40,223 nt of DNA from an uncultured Flavobacteriales bacterium (GCA_913051935.1 CAJXCU010000021.1:1-40223), one strand, 5' to 3'; shown: positions 24,653-32,489, numbered from the stretch's first letter. Made by a program: numbers and translations. Notes: a model not told the origin generated them from the sequence alone.

Positions 24653-26340
24653 TGTCAAAACTTTATTACAGCTTCACAGTATTTTTTTTGTTGATTGTTT
24701 CGTGCTCAACGTCTGATGATAAAGATATATTGATTGCGAAGGGAGGTCGAATATACGGGGGAAAAGCTTCTTATTATGCTTCTGAAAAGTCAGATCATAT
24801 TTTTCCAATGTCTGTCATCTCGATGTATGACCAAAGGGCCACGGCACCTATTTTTGAAACATTACTTTCTTATGATGAGGATGCTCAAAAGTTGGTTTCA
24901 AATTTAATAGAGGCGTATTCATTTTCTGATGATAATGCCTACCTTAATTTAAAGATAAGACAAGGGGTTTACTTTCATGCAGACTCGTGTTTTACAGGCC
25001 AAAGTCGAAAGTTGCTTGCAAGTGATGTAAAGTTCACCTTAGATTTCGCTTGCTCGAGACATGCCCTAAATGAGCAAGCACAATTACTCACTCCTAAAAT
25101 AATCGGTGCACAGGACTTTTTGAATGATACAAGTGTTGATTTTAGCGCTGGTGTAAGTGGTATTGAGGTGCTTTCTGATTCTATTTTAAGGCTGCGGTTG
25201 ATTGATTCTTCTCAAACAATCTTAAAAATCTTAACCCATCAAAGTCTTGCTGTAATTTCTAAAAAAGCGTTTGAAACCTATGGTAATACTATTGCTAATC
25301 ACCCTGTAGGTACTGGTCCATTTACCTTCAAGCAAAAGTCAGCCGAGGGAATAATTTTTGAAAGAAACCCAAATTATTGGCGAAGCGATAATTATGGCAA
25401 TAAGCTTCCTTTCTTAGATACCTTAATGATTAGGTTTCAGAAAGAAGGAGAGGATATATTTGATTCATTTACCTCTCAAAAAACAGATTTACTTTCTGCA
25501 ATTCCCATCAATGAAATTAATTCATTATTCGGAACGCTTTCTGATGCTAAAGAAGGCAAGAATATTCTTCATAAAGTACAACATAAGAAGGGGGTAAAGG
25601 TCAATTTTTTAGAGTTTGATTGTAATACCGCACCATTTAATGATTCAAATTTGCGTAAGGCAATTTACCATGCTGTAGACCGTCAAGAAATTTGTCGTGA
25701 CTTTCTTTTTGGTGAGGGTTCTCCCGCTGAGCAAGGGCTCCTTCCATCAGTGCCTTTTTTTAAATATACACGTAGTATTAAAAACCCATACAACTTAAGG
25801 TTGGCAAAAAGTTACCTTCGGAAAAGTAGCTATAAGGAGGGAGATACCATTATTTTTCATGTAAGTACGAAAGAGGGATCTCCCGAGGATAAGTGGTGTT
25901 TGAATCTGGTCGAAAAGTTACGTCGAACGCTGCGGCTGAACTTGAGGTTGGAACGTAAATCGTTTAATGAAAAAATGAATTTGATACAATCTGGTTTGGC
26001 ATCAATGTGGATGTCAGGATTTATTTCGGATTATCCCGACGCAGAGTCTTTTTTAATGCCATATTACTCAAAAAATAAAGGCGGTTCTAGCCTTAAAAAT
26101 AGTCACTTCGTGAGCCTGGAGTTTGACACAATAATGGATAAAGCTAGAGCGGTAATGGAGCCTATTGAGCGCAATGAATATTTTAATTTATGTGTAGACT
26201 TACTGAATCAAAAAGCACCTATTGTTCCTTTATATTTCGAAGACCTTGTAGTTGTATTTAACTTACGATTAAGAGGTGCTCGAGTGAATTCTTTTGGTGT
26301 TTTAGATTTGTCAGAGGCATACCTCAAACCAATTAAATAG
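24652..26340 (+). CDS. OppA-like (family 5) solute-binding lipoprotein
   Basis: This is a 562-aa ABC-type extracellular solute-binding protein of the peptide/nickel family 5, lipid-anchored through the lipobox IVSC (Cys18). Family landmarks include ATAPIFETLLSYDED near the start of the mature part, LKIRQGVYFHADSCF, LLASDVKFTLDFA, HPVGTGPFTFKQ with FERNPNYWR, and LRKAIYHAVDRQEICRDFL. A TTG at 24649 is in frame, but the ATG at 24652 overlaps the upstream TGA and gives the better start. No permease or ATPase genes are nearby. Its place behind two T9SS surface proteins is unusual and may mean that it binds peptides released at the surface, which is inference. Its stop is five bases from the convergent dioxygenase stop. 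Confidence 0.9.
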   Translation: MSKLYYSFTVFFLLIVSCSTSDDKDILIAKGGRIYGGKASYYASEKSDHIFPMSVISMYDQRATAPIFETLLSYDEDAQKLVSNLIEAYSFSDDNAYLNLKIRQGVYFHADSCFTGQSRKLLASDVKFTLDFACSRHALNEQAQLLTPKIIGAQDFLNDTSVDFSAGVSGIEVLSDSILRLRLIDSSQTILKILTHQSLAVISKKAFETYGNTIANHPVGTGPFTFKQKSAEGIIFERNPNYWRSDNYGNKLPFLDTLMIRFQKEGEDIFDSFTSQKTDLLSAIPINEINSLFGTLSDAKEGKNILHKVQHKKGVKVNFLEFDCNTAPFNDSNLRKAIYHAVDRQEICRDFLFGEGSPAEQGLLPSVPFFKYTRSIKNPYNLRLAKSYLRKSSYKEGDTIIFHVSTKEGSPEDKWCLNLVEKLRRTLRLNLRLERKSFNEKMNLIQSGLASMWMSGFISDYPDAESFLMPYYSKNKGGSSLKNSHFVSLEFDTIMDKARAVMEPIERNEYFNLCVDLLNQKAPIVPLYFEDLVVVFNLRLRGARVNSFGVLDLSEAYLKPIK

Positions 26341-26351
26341 TCAGGCTATTT
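26335..26351. terminator. Short hairpin spanning both convergent stop codons
   Basis: AAATAG (26335-26340), five loop bases, CTATTT (26346-26351) form a 6-bp stem whose arms contain the stop codons of both convergent genes. It has no long T-run, so it is at best a weak two-way terminator. Confidence 0.3.
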
Positions 26352-27383
26352 CCTGAATGCAGAACCGGTTTTTATTGAGTCTGCAAGTACTTCCTCTACC
26401 CATTTCTTACCCCATTCGTTTTTTTCTTTTTCACTCCAAAGCTCAGGGTAAAAGATTCGTCTTTGAAATCGAGGTGGAAGGTATTTCTGCCAGTTCGTTC
26501 CCCCAGTTCCTTTTTCATCACCTGTCCCTTTGGAAAGATAATGCACTGCGGTACGGAAATGTACTAAGGGCCAGTTCACATTTACATGAATGTCTAGTGC
26601 TCGAAGTTCCGCAATCAGTGTTTCATTTTCTTTATCTTTCGCGGGTAATGTTGTGTATTTTTCCCAAATATTAATGGGCTGGTATTCATCTGCAAAGTCA
26701 TGAAATCCTTGTAGATATTTTTTTTCAAAATCCCTTAGCGTCAATGCTTTTTCTCCCGTTTCCTCTACAATAGCTCCTCTGCGCCAATAGATGTTATTCA
26801 GTTGTTCGTGGATATCAGCATCTTTGAGTATTTCTCTTTGGTCTTCCATGACCAGGTGCTTCAAATCTGTACATGCAATCTCGATTTGACGGTAAGCTGC
26901 TGTTTGAAAGCCACTTGACGACAATAGAGACATTCTAAATTTTGTAAACTGATCTTTCTCCATGCCGAAACGCATGACCTCAAAAGACTTTGTTAAGGTT
27001 TCGAAGTACATATTGATTCTTTTCAGCCGCTCAACAAAGAACTCAAGATCCAAATGGTCATTCCAACCCAAATCTTGACCTGTCTTTGAGATGATTTTAC
27101 CATTGTGACAGACCTGTTCTAGCTCATGTAGAATTAAACTGAAATATAGCTCAGTAATTTGGTGGTAAACAATAAATATTTTTTCGTCAGGAAAATCGGT
27201 TTTAGGTTTTTGCAGACTCAATAAAGCGTCTACCTCAATGTAATCCCAATAGGTAATCGGATTGGCATATATTAAACCATCTAGGTAAGAAGCAAGGTCT
27301 TGCCCTATTGCAGCATATTTTTTACTTAGCTGCTCTAAACGGTCTTTTATTTCCGGACTGATTTCCATAGATTTTCGGTTCAA
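26346..27383 (-). CDS. Tryptophan 2,3-dioxygenase family protein
   Basis: Heme dioxygenases of this family open the indole ring of tryptophan to N-formylkynurenine, the first step of the kynurenine route. In the 345-aa product, YWDYIEVDALLSLQKP (45-60) matches the usual YGDYLxLDxLLxxQ, His74 in VYHQITELYF is the conserved distal His, FRMSLLSSSGFQ (149-160) is the substrate loop, His275 in VHFRTAV is the likely heme ligand, and GTGGT is at 292-296 before YPELW. It is more divergent than textbook TDO: it has ELYF where ELWF is usual and an extended segment before GTGGT. No kynureninase or formamidase lies nearby, so substrate identity is family inference. ATG at 27383 is used; Met6 is a possible alternative. 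Confidence 0.85.
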   Translation of the reverse strand: MNRKSMEISPEIKDRLEQLSKKYAAIGQDLASYLDGLIYANPITYWDYIEVDALLSLQKPKTDFPDEKIFIVYHQITELYFSLILHELEQVCHNGKIISKTGQDLGWNDHLDLEFFVERLKRINMYFETLTKSFEVMRFGMEKDQFTKFRMSLLSSSGFQTAAYRQIEIACTDLKHLVMEDQREILKDADIHEQLNNIYWRRGAIVEETGEKALTLRDFEKKYLQGFHDFADEYQPINIWEKYTTLPAKDKENETLIAELRALDIHVNVNWPLVHFRTAVHYLSKGTGDEKGTGGTNWQKYLPPRFQRRIFYPELWSEKEKNEWGKKWVEEVLADSIKTGSAFRK

Positions 27384-27386
27384 ATT

Positions 27387-27410
27387 AATGACTACTCGAA
27401 GGTAGTTATT
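27387..27410. terminator. Hairpin between the small membrane protein gene and the dioxygenase
   Basis: AATGACTAC at 27387-27395 pairs with GTAGTTATT at 27402-27410 (nine pairs with one G-U) around the loop TCGAAG. It sits just upstream of the dioxygenase start on the minus strand and downstream of the 51-aa gene, so it may separate the two transcripts or act as a leader hairpin. The T-run is short on either strand. Confidence 0.35.
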
Positions 27411-27500
27411 TTTAAGAGAACTTACTTTTATCTGAAGTTAGAAGCACGCGGATGGTCACCAAAAATGGTTTGACAACAGCAGATGTTAAAGGGGATGGGT

Positions 27501-27656
27501 TTATTTCTTTTCTTCGTCTAATACGCGTTTCGGGCGTAATTGCTCAAATAATCCGAGTGTAATCCAATAGGGAAGAATGAATCCCATTAAGAACAATAAC
27601 ATCCAAAAGGCCATGCCTCCAATTAAAAGAAAGAAAACTATACCGAAAGTGCTCAT
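27501..27656 (-). CDS. 51-aa membrane protein, function unknown
   Basis: Reading the gap upstream of fumC on the minus strand gives an ATG at 27656 and a TAA at 27501, encoding 51 residues. They are a strongly hydrophobic helix-rich stretch (TFGIVFFLLIGGMAFWMLLFLMGFILPYWITLGLF) followed by a charged tail, EQLRPKRVLDEEKK. This pattern of one or two membrane helices with a cytosolic basic/acidic tail and no internal stop is unlikely by chance. An exact -7 element (TAATTTTG, minus strand 27692-27685) stands 29 bases ahead of the ATG. It is divergent from fumC and upstream of the dioxygenase. No function is proposed; synteny in relatives would confirm it. Confidence 0.7.
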   Translation of the reverse strand: MSTFGIVFFLLIGGMAFWMLLFLMGFILPYWITLGLFEQLRPKRVLDEEKK

Positions 27657-27663
27657 GTTCTAC

Positions 27664-27671
27664 TATTTTTG
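27664..27671 (+). promoter_or_regulatory. Bacteroidota -7 element for fumC
   Basis: TATTTTTG matches TAnnTTTG exactly, giving a predicted start near 27678 and a leader of about 44 bases. It overlaps the promoter of the divergent 51-aa gene. No good -33 element is seen. Confidence 0.45.
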
Positions 27672-27684
27672 CTAAAGCTGTAGT

Positions 27685-27692
27685 CAAAATTA
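27685..27692 (-). promoter_or_regulatory. Bacteroidota -7 element for the 51-aa gene
   Basis: On the minus strand TAATTTTG is an exact TAnnTTTG match, with a predicted start near 27678 and a leader of about 22 bases. The two divergent -7 elements here would fire from nearly the same base pair. Confidence 0.4.
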
Positions 27693-27721
27693 AAAAATTA
27701 AAATAAATAATTCATTATAAA

Positions 27722-29113
27722 ATGGAGTATAGAATAGAAAAAGATACGATGGGAGAGGTAAAGGTACCTTCCAAACGCTATTGGGGTGCGCAAACGGAGC
27801 GTTCACTTAATAATTTCAAAATAGGACCTGCCGCATCAATGCCTCTAGAAATTGTTCATGCATTTGCCTATTTGAAAAAGGCAGCAGCACATACCAATGC
27901 TGAGCTAGGGGTATTAGATTCAGCTAAAAAAGAGCTTATTTCTGAGGTTTGTGACGAAATCATAAAGGGTGTGCATGACGAAGAGTTCCCTTTGGTAGTT
28001 TGGCAGACGGGTTCCGGAACACAATCTAATATGAATTGCAATGAAGTTATTGCGAACAGAGGACACGTGCTTCAAGGCGGCGCGCTGACGGATACTGAAA
28101 AAGTGCTCAACCCAAATGACGATGTGAACAAAAGCCAATCCTCCAATGATACATTTCCTACGGCGATGCATATCGCTGCGTACAAGAAAGTTGTAGAGAC
28201 AACGCTACCTGGGATTAAAAACCTCAGGGAAGCCCTTGACAAAAAAGCTCAAGATTTTCAAGGTGTGGTGAAAACCGGTAGAACACATTTCATGGATGCA
28301 ACCCCGCTTACCTTGGGTCAAGAATTTAGTGGTTATGTTGCCCAGCTTGATCATGCAGAAAGAGCGATAAATAATGCTTTGGTTGCCATTAGTGAGCTTG
28401 CTTTGGGAGGTACCGCTGTTGGAACAGGATTAAATACACCCAAAGGGTATGATGTTTTAGTTGCCGATAAAATCGCGGCATTTACGGGACTACCTTTTGT
28501 TACAGCGCACAATAAGTTTGAAGCGCTAGCTGCACACGATGCTATGGTGGAACTTTCGGCAGCGTTAAAAAGAGTAGCGGTATCTTTAATGAAAATAGGA
28601 AATGACATACGCATGTTGTCTTCGGGCCCAAGATGTGGTATAGGGGAGCTGGTCATACCTGATAATGAGCCTGGTTCTTCTATTATGCCAGGAAAAGTTA
28701 ATCCAACTCAGCCTGAGGCACTGACAATGGTTTGTGCCCAAGTAATTGGTAATGATGTGACTGTCTCAGTGGCAGGCTCCAACGGGCATTTTGAGTTGAA
28801 TGTATTTAAACCAGTTATGGCGAAAAATGTCTTGGAATCAGCTAGACTTATTGGTGATGCTTGCCAATCATTTACGGATAATTGTGTCTCTGGGATAAAG
28901 GCAAACGAGCCTATGGTTCAAAAACATTTAGAAAATTCTCTGATGCTTGTTACGGCTTTAAATACAAAAATCGGCTACTACAAGGCTGCTGAAATCGCCA
29001 AGTATGCGCACAAAAACGGGACCACTTTAAAGGAGGCAGCGATTACTTTAGGCCATGTTTCAGAGACTGATTATGATGCCATTGTGGACCCTTCAAAAAT
29101 GATTGGTCACTAG
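27722..29113 (+). CDS. fumC: Class II fumarate hydratase
   Basis: FumC hydrates fumarate to L-malate in the TCA cycle, as an iron-independent cytosolic homotetramer. The 463-aa product starts with the standard [28 protein letters not shown]. It has the substrate segments [13 protein letters not shown] and [22 protein letters not shown], and the family signature [11 protein letters not shown] near residues 318-328, which holds the flexible catalytic loop. The length is typical. An exact -7 element lies 51 bases upstream. Its TAG overlaps the TAG of the convergent Nudix gene within one CTAG. Class II fumarases can resemble aspartase, but the N-terminus and overall sequence fit FumC. Confidence 0.96.
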   Translation: MEYRIEKDTMGEVKVPSKRYWGAQTERSLNNFKIGPAASMPLEIVHAFAYLKKAAAHTNAELGVLDSAKKELISEVCDEIIKGVHDEEFPLVVWQTGSGTQSNMNCNEVIANRGHVLQGGALTDTEKVLNPNDDVNKSQSSNDTFPTAMHIAAYKKVVETTLPGIKNLREALDKKAQDFQGVVKTGRTHFMDATPLTLGQEFSGYVAQLDHAERAINNALVAISELALGGTAVGTGLNTPKGYDVLVADKIAAFTGLPFVTAHNKFEALAAHDAMVELSAALKRVAVSLMKIGNDIRMLSSGPRCGIGELVIPDNEPGSSIMPGKVNPTQPEALTMVCAQVIGNDVTVSVAGSNGHFELNVFKPVMAKNVLESARLIGDACQSFTDNCVSGIKANEPMVQKHLENSLMLVTALNTKIGYYKAAEIAKYAHKNGTTLKEAAITLGHVSETDYDAIVDPSKMIGH

Positions 29114-29538
29114 GCCACAAATCGAATACCTAGGGGATTTTGTACATACTGAATATAGTATGCGAGCACCTCTCGGGCATATGAGCGAAGATATGGGATG
29201 TATAATACTAATGAGTCCTGGCTGACCCAGATACACTTTTCTATTCCCTCTTCCTTTTGTGGTGACAGATTTTGCTTTGAGCCTTTGTAATTGACTAGGT
29301 ACCACCTTGTTTTTATTTTCTTCTGCTTCAATAGATGGGCAGTTTTTCTAAGTGGTTGCTGTAGGGAAAGTTTGTCAAGTTCAAGACCCGTTTCTTCCGA
29401 TGTTTCTCTAAGAGCACCGGTCTTATTTTTTTCTTTTTTTTCAACCTTACCCTTCGGAAAGTCCCATTTCCCCTTTCGGTAAATGAGTAACAATTCTTTT
29501 TTTTCATTGATGACTAAAGACCCTGCGCGCATTTGCAT
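29110..29538 (-). CDS. Nudix hydrolase
   Basis: Nudix enzymes hydrolyse nucleoside diphosphates linked to another group; the substrate here is not readable. The 142-aa product is essentially one Nudix domain, with the box G30-x5-E36-x7-R44E45-x2-E48E49-x-G51 ([23 protein letters not shown]) complete. The hydrophobic residue after RE is replaced by Thr46, a mild deviation. The N-terminus [30 protein letters not shown] is typical; a start at Met3 is also possible. An 8-bp inverted repeat ends two bases before the ATG. The gene converges on fumC and shares its CTAG stop. Confidence 0.93.
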   Translation of the reverse strand: MQMRAGSLVINEKKELLLIYRKGKWDFPKGKVEKKEKNKTGALRETSEETGLELDKLSLQQPLRKTAHLLKQKKIKTRWYLVNYKGSKQNLSPQKEEGIEKCIWVSQDSLVLYIPYLRSYAREVLAYYIQYVQNPLGIRFVA

Positions 29539-29540
29539 AA

Positions 29541-29566
29541 ACTACATTTTTGTGCTTCAATGTAGT
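29541..29566 (-). promoter_or_regulatory. Hairpin directly 5' of the Nudix start codon
   Basis: ACTACATT (29541-29548) and AATGTAGT (29559-29566) are perfect 8-bp inverted arms around a 10-base loop. On the minus strand the stem ends two bases before the ATG, where ribosome binding happens, so if transcribed it could limit translation. Alternatively it is an operator at the promoter. Confidence 0.35.
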
Positions 29567-29652
29567 AGTTCATCTCTTTCCCGCTCAGTTAATAAATCAT
29601 TACTATCAACATCGAATTGTTAAAACCACTGTGTAGCTTTTGCTTTTTTTGA

Positions 29653-30714
29653 CTAGGAGATATCCTTGTTCAATAGTGTTTGTGTTGGGAATGCAAAGTC
29701 AAGTCCGGCGGCATTAAACCGCTTAAGTACTTCCTTGCTGATTGTATTTTGTGCCTCTAAACCATTTGCATCTGGTTTTACATAGTATATAAATAATATC
29801 CCGAGCGCAAAGTCACCAAAGTCTTTGAACCCTGCGGCACAGTTTTCTTCAAGAATAGTTGAGTGGTCTGCTACAATTTCTCTTAGGATGTCTACTCCTT
29901 TTTGCATTCCAACTTCGTCAGTATCGTAGGTTAGTCCGAGATTAAGCACAACCTTTAATGCTGGCTGAGAGGTGACATTGACCACACTATTATCTGTAAA
30001 GGTGCTATTTGGAATCGTAACCACGCGTCCTTCTAATGTTCTGATGCGCGTGCTTCTTAGGCCAACCTCTTCGACCGTTCCGTCATAACCTTGTATTTGA
30101 ATTCTTTCTTTAACCTTGAATGGTTTGTCTAAAAAAATCATCACTCCGGCAAAAATATTTTTTACTGAGTCTTGTGCGGCTAGAGCTAAGGCTAGGCCCC
30201 CGATTCCAAGTCCTGCAATCATTGCTGTAATATCGAAGCCAATATTGTCAAGTCCAATGATTACCCCAAAAGTCCATATGATGCCTTTGACGGCTTTTGA
30301 CAACACAGGTAAAATATAGTTATCGCCTCCACCTTCGGTTTTTTCAACAATAGGAAGAACAACCTCTGTTACCAGCGCGTCAAATACTTTTGAAGCCGTT
30401 GAGGTTAATGTTAGTACTAGGAATAAGGATCCAATGCCCTCTAGGAAGGATAATAATTCAGAGTTTGAAATAGTTACATAGTGAATAGCAATCCAATAAC
30501 CCAAAATTAAAATTGAATATCGAATTGGTTTTTCAAGCTTTTCAACCAACACATCGTCAAGATTCGTTTTGGTTTTGGATGTAAGCTTTTTAATGATGTT
30601 GGCAATAAACCAGTAGACAATCTTTGTTGCTACGAATGTTCCCAGAATGATCCCTAAAGCGATCGCCCAATCTTTTATTGTATTCTCTAAAAATGGGTAG
30701 TCTAAAAATTCCAT
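29653..30714 (-). CDS. MscS-family mechanosensitive channel
   Basis: MscS channels open under membrane tension to release solutes during hypo-osmotic shock. The 353-aa protein has several N-terminal membrane helices (about 15-35, 60-80, 85-110). The pore helix includes the Gly/Ala-rich stretch ITAMIAGLGIGGLALALAAQDSVKNIFAGVMIFLDKPF (about 167-205), followed by the beta domain with IQGYDGTVEEVGLRSTRIRTLEGRVVTIPNSTF, the MscS hallmark. A cytosolic alpha/beta domain ends in LDFAFPTQT. ATG at 30714 is used. An exact -7 element lies at 30777-30784, followed upstream by two inverted repeats. It is downstream of the pirin gene on the same strand but probably separately transcribed. Confidence 0.94.
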   Translation of the reverse strand: MEFLDYPFLENTIKDWAIALGIILGTFVATKIVYWFIANIIKKLTSKTKTNLDDVLVEKLEKPIRYSILILGYWIAIHYVTISNSELLSFLEGIGSLFLVLTLTSTASKVFDALVTEVVLPIVEKTEGGGDNYILPVLSKAVKGIIWTFGVIIGLDNIGFDITAMIAGLGIGGLALALAAQDSVKNIFAGVMIFLDKPFKVKERIQIQGYDGTVEEVGLRSTRIRTLEGRVVTIPNSTFTDNSVVNVTSQPALKVVLNLGLTYDTDEVGMQKGVDILREIVADHSTILEENCAAGFKDFGDFALGILFIYYVKPDANGLEAQNTISKEVLKRFNAAGLDFAFPTQTLLNKDIS

Positions 30715-30776
30715 AATGTGTATTTAATTCTTTTCTAGTCAGTTATAAATAGTCTTTACTTAATTATCAAAGCATA

Positions 30777-30784
30777 CAAAGATA
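30777..30784 (-). promoter_or_regulatory. Bacteroidota -7 element for the MscS gene
   Basis: On the minus strand TATCTTTG is an exact TAnnTTTG match, implying a leader of about 56 bases. No -33 TTTG is present; that position is instead covered by inverted repeats (30783-30819). Confidence 0.45.
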
Positions 30785-30819
30785 GTTAGTATTCTCTAAC
30801 TAATAACCATTGAATGGTT
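30783..30819. repeat. Two adjacent inverted repeats at the MscS promoter
   Basis: TAGTTAG (30783-30789) and CTAACTA (30796-30802) are 7-bp arms with a 6-base spacer. Next to them, AACCATT-G-AATGGTT occupies 30805-30819. Together they fill the -7/-33 spacer and the -33 position of the predicted promoter, as regulator operators often do. They also lie downstream of the pirin stop, so a weak terminator role is possible. Confidence 0.4.
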
Positions 30820-30845
30820 TACAACTGAAATTCACCGAGAATTTT

Positions 30846-31715
30846 TTAGGAATCAAAGGTTTCGTTTAGGGTTCCCATATTACCGTTATGAAAGTCGTTA
30901 ACAGCTTGTTGAAGTTCTTCTTGAGTGTTCATCACAAAAGGGCCGTAAGCCGCAACGGGCTCGCCAATGGGTTCCCCCGCTAAAATAATGAGACGGCTGG
31001 GTTCAAGTATATCTATTTCAATACCTGCACCATCATTTTCAAACCAGATCATATCTTTTGATTTTGCATATTTACCATCAGCGGACAGCTTCCCATTTAA
31101 AATATAGAGTATGGTGTTATAACTATCTGGAATGGGGAGCCTCATTTTTGTTGATGAGTCTGCCTCAATACGAAGTAAGGCCTGAGGGCTATATGTTTTT
31201 GCTGGGCCAATCAAAGATTCGAATTCGCCTGCAACGACAGATATTTCTGCATTTTCTTTTTTGATTTTTGGCGTGTCATCAGCTGAAATAGGAAGATAAT
31301 AAGGAGGCTCCATTTTATATTTTGATGGGGTATTTACCCAAAATTGAATGAATTCTTGTTCTCCCCCATTTTTAACCAATTCAATACCTGGTCTTTCACT
31401 ATGAACGATTCCATTTCCGGCGTGCATCCACTGCGTTCCTCCTTCTGAAATAACAGCTGTATTTCCGATAGAGTCTTGGTGCCGCACACTACCCTTAAAG
31501 ATAAATGTTACTGGAGAAAACCCTCTATGTGGATGTGGTCCAACTCCAAGCTCGCTTTGTTCTCCTCCAGGTTTTAATGGCTCATCCCAATGATGGATCA
31601 ATAAGAATGGATCTATCGAATCTATGCTGTTTACGGGTAGCGGTTGATCTAACAAGTGCCCTCCCATATTAATGCGCTGGGCTGAAACTATTGTTTTGAT
31701 TGTTCGAATTTTCAT
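30846..31715 (-). CDS. Pirin family protein
   Basis: Pirins are bicupin proteins with one metal site; some act as quercetin dioxygenases and others as redox-sensing regulators. In this 289-aa product the metal ligands are visible: His61 and His63 in GPHPHRGF, then His105 and Glu107 in GIVHSERP. The segments HHWDEPLKPGG and GGTQWMHAGNG are typical, and the C-terminal cupin ends with ILAGEPIGEPVAAYGPFVMNT. ATG at 31715 is used. It is divergent from the carbonic anhydrase gene and upstream of the MscS gene. The physiological substrate is unknown. Confidence 0.94.
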   Translation of the reverse strand: MKIRTIKTIVSAQRINMGGHLLDQPLPVNSIDSIDPFLLIHHWDEPLKPGGEQSELGVGPHPHRGFSPVTFIFKGSVRHQDSIGNTAVISEGGTQWMHAGNGIVHSERPGIELVKNGGEQEFIQFWVNTPSKYKMEPPYYLPISADDTPKIKKENAEISVVAGEFESLIGPAKTYSPQALLRIEADSSTKMRLPIPDSYNTILYILNGKLSADGKYAKSKDMIWFENDGAGIEIDILEPSRLIILAGEPIGEPVAAYGPFVMNTQEELQQAVNDFHNGNMGTLNETFDS

Positions 31716-31811
31716 TAGACTGCCCTTTTTTAATATAAAAACCCTACCTGATTATTGTTCAAAAAGTCCGTTTATTTATGCATCCATTTAGTCTGGTTCA
31801 CGCGCAAGTAA

Positions 31812-31837
31812 ATTGTCACAATTGAGTGCTTGACAAT
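31812..31837. promoter_or_regulatory. Inverted repeat ATTGTCA-N12-TGACAAT upstream of the carbonic anhydrase
   Basis: Perfect 7-bp arms at 31812-31818 and 31831-31837 have centres 19 bases apart, about two helical turns, which suits a dimeric regulator. They lie about 55-80 bases upstream of the predicted transcription start of the iota-type carbonic anhydrase and within the shared region with the divergent pirin gene. The role is inferred. Confidence 0.4.
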
Positions 31838-31855
31838 CCCAATCATCCAAATCGG

Positions 31856-31886
31856 TTGTATTAATGTCACTTCTTTTTTATATTTG
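31856..31886 (+). promoter_or_regulatory. Bacteroidota promoter for the iota-type carbonic anhydrase
   Basis: TTG at 31856-31858 and TATATTTG at 31879-31886 (exact TAnnTTTG) are separated by 20 bases, a normal spacing. The start would be near 31893, giving a leader of about 50 bases before the ATG at 31944. Confidence 0.6.
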
Positions 31887-31943
31887 AATACTCATTTTTT
31901 TATAAAAGAAATGAGGTTGACATTTATTTAAAATTTTTATAAA

Positions 31944-32405
31944 ATGATAACAGAAAACAATGTTTTAGAAGCTCAAAAAGAGTGGGGAGCGGGTGTTGTA
32001 AAAATAGGCTCATTAAAGAATAGTCGTCCAGAATGTGAGGCCTATACCTCTGAATTTTTAGACAAGCTTTATTCATTTGAGTCAGGTCCAGTTCTCTTTA
32101 AGCCAACCAAGTGTAAATCAGAACAATTTAGGCCGTCCAAGGCAGAGGCTGTTTCTTATTTCATTGCCGGAGATGATCGCGCATGTGCTGAAGATAACGG
32201 TTTTGCTATTCAGCCATGGACAAAAGTGAGGTTTGAAAATACTGGATTTATTCTCGAGGATAATCGAGCAATAGCCATGGGGAATTACTTCTTCACCGAT
32301 TTAGATGGAAATGAGGCCAAAGTGGAATACACTTTCGGATATAAATTATCAAACGGTGCGCTTAAAATAGATCTTCACCATTCTTCTTTCCCGTATAATC
32401 CGTAA
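31944..32405 (+). CDS. Iota-class carbonic anhydrase (COG4337, SnoaL-like fold)
   Basis: I assign the 153-aa product to COG4337, the family of iota-class carbonic anhydrases that hydrate CO2 to bicarbonate. Cyanobacterial and algal members have been shown to work without a metal cofactor, while the diatom enzyme was first reported with manganese. Family features seen are the N-terminal VLEAQKEWGAGVVKIG, PVLFKPTKC at 49-57, SYFIAGDD at 71-78, EDNGFAIQPWTKVRFEN at 83-99, MGNYFFTD at 112-119, KVEYTFGY at 126-133 and the hallmark C-terminal HHSS at 145-148 followed by FPY. The length fits a single domain. There is no signal peptide, so it should be cytosolic. Such proteins are often mislabelled phosphoribosyl-AMP cyclohydrolase, which this does not resemble. 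A good promoter precedes it; a hairpin terminator follows it. Confidence 0.8.
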   Translation: MITENNVLEAQKEWGAGVVKIGSLKNSRPECEAYTSEFLDKLYSFESGPVLFKPTKCKSEQFRPSKAEAVSYFIAGDDRACAEDNGFAIQPWTKVRFENTGFILEDNRAIAMGNYFFTDLDGNEAKVEYTFGYKLSNGALKIDLHHSSFPYNP

Positions 32406-32489
32406 TCTTGGTATCGGGGCATTGACCATTCTACAATAGATTTGCTTGCCTAACTCATACAAAGAATATTAAATTATATGACAAAATGC

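Noticed and set aside
28351-28656. 101-codon minus-strand frame inside fumC
   Set aside because: It is antisense to the conserved fumC sequence, with low-complexity Ala/Ser content and no independent support.
31944-32405. Annotation as phosphoribosyl-AMP cyclohydrolase
   Set aside because: This label is attached to some COG4337 entries, but the sequence lacks HisI metal-binding cysteines and motifs and matches the iota-class carbonic anhydrase pattern.
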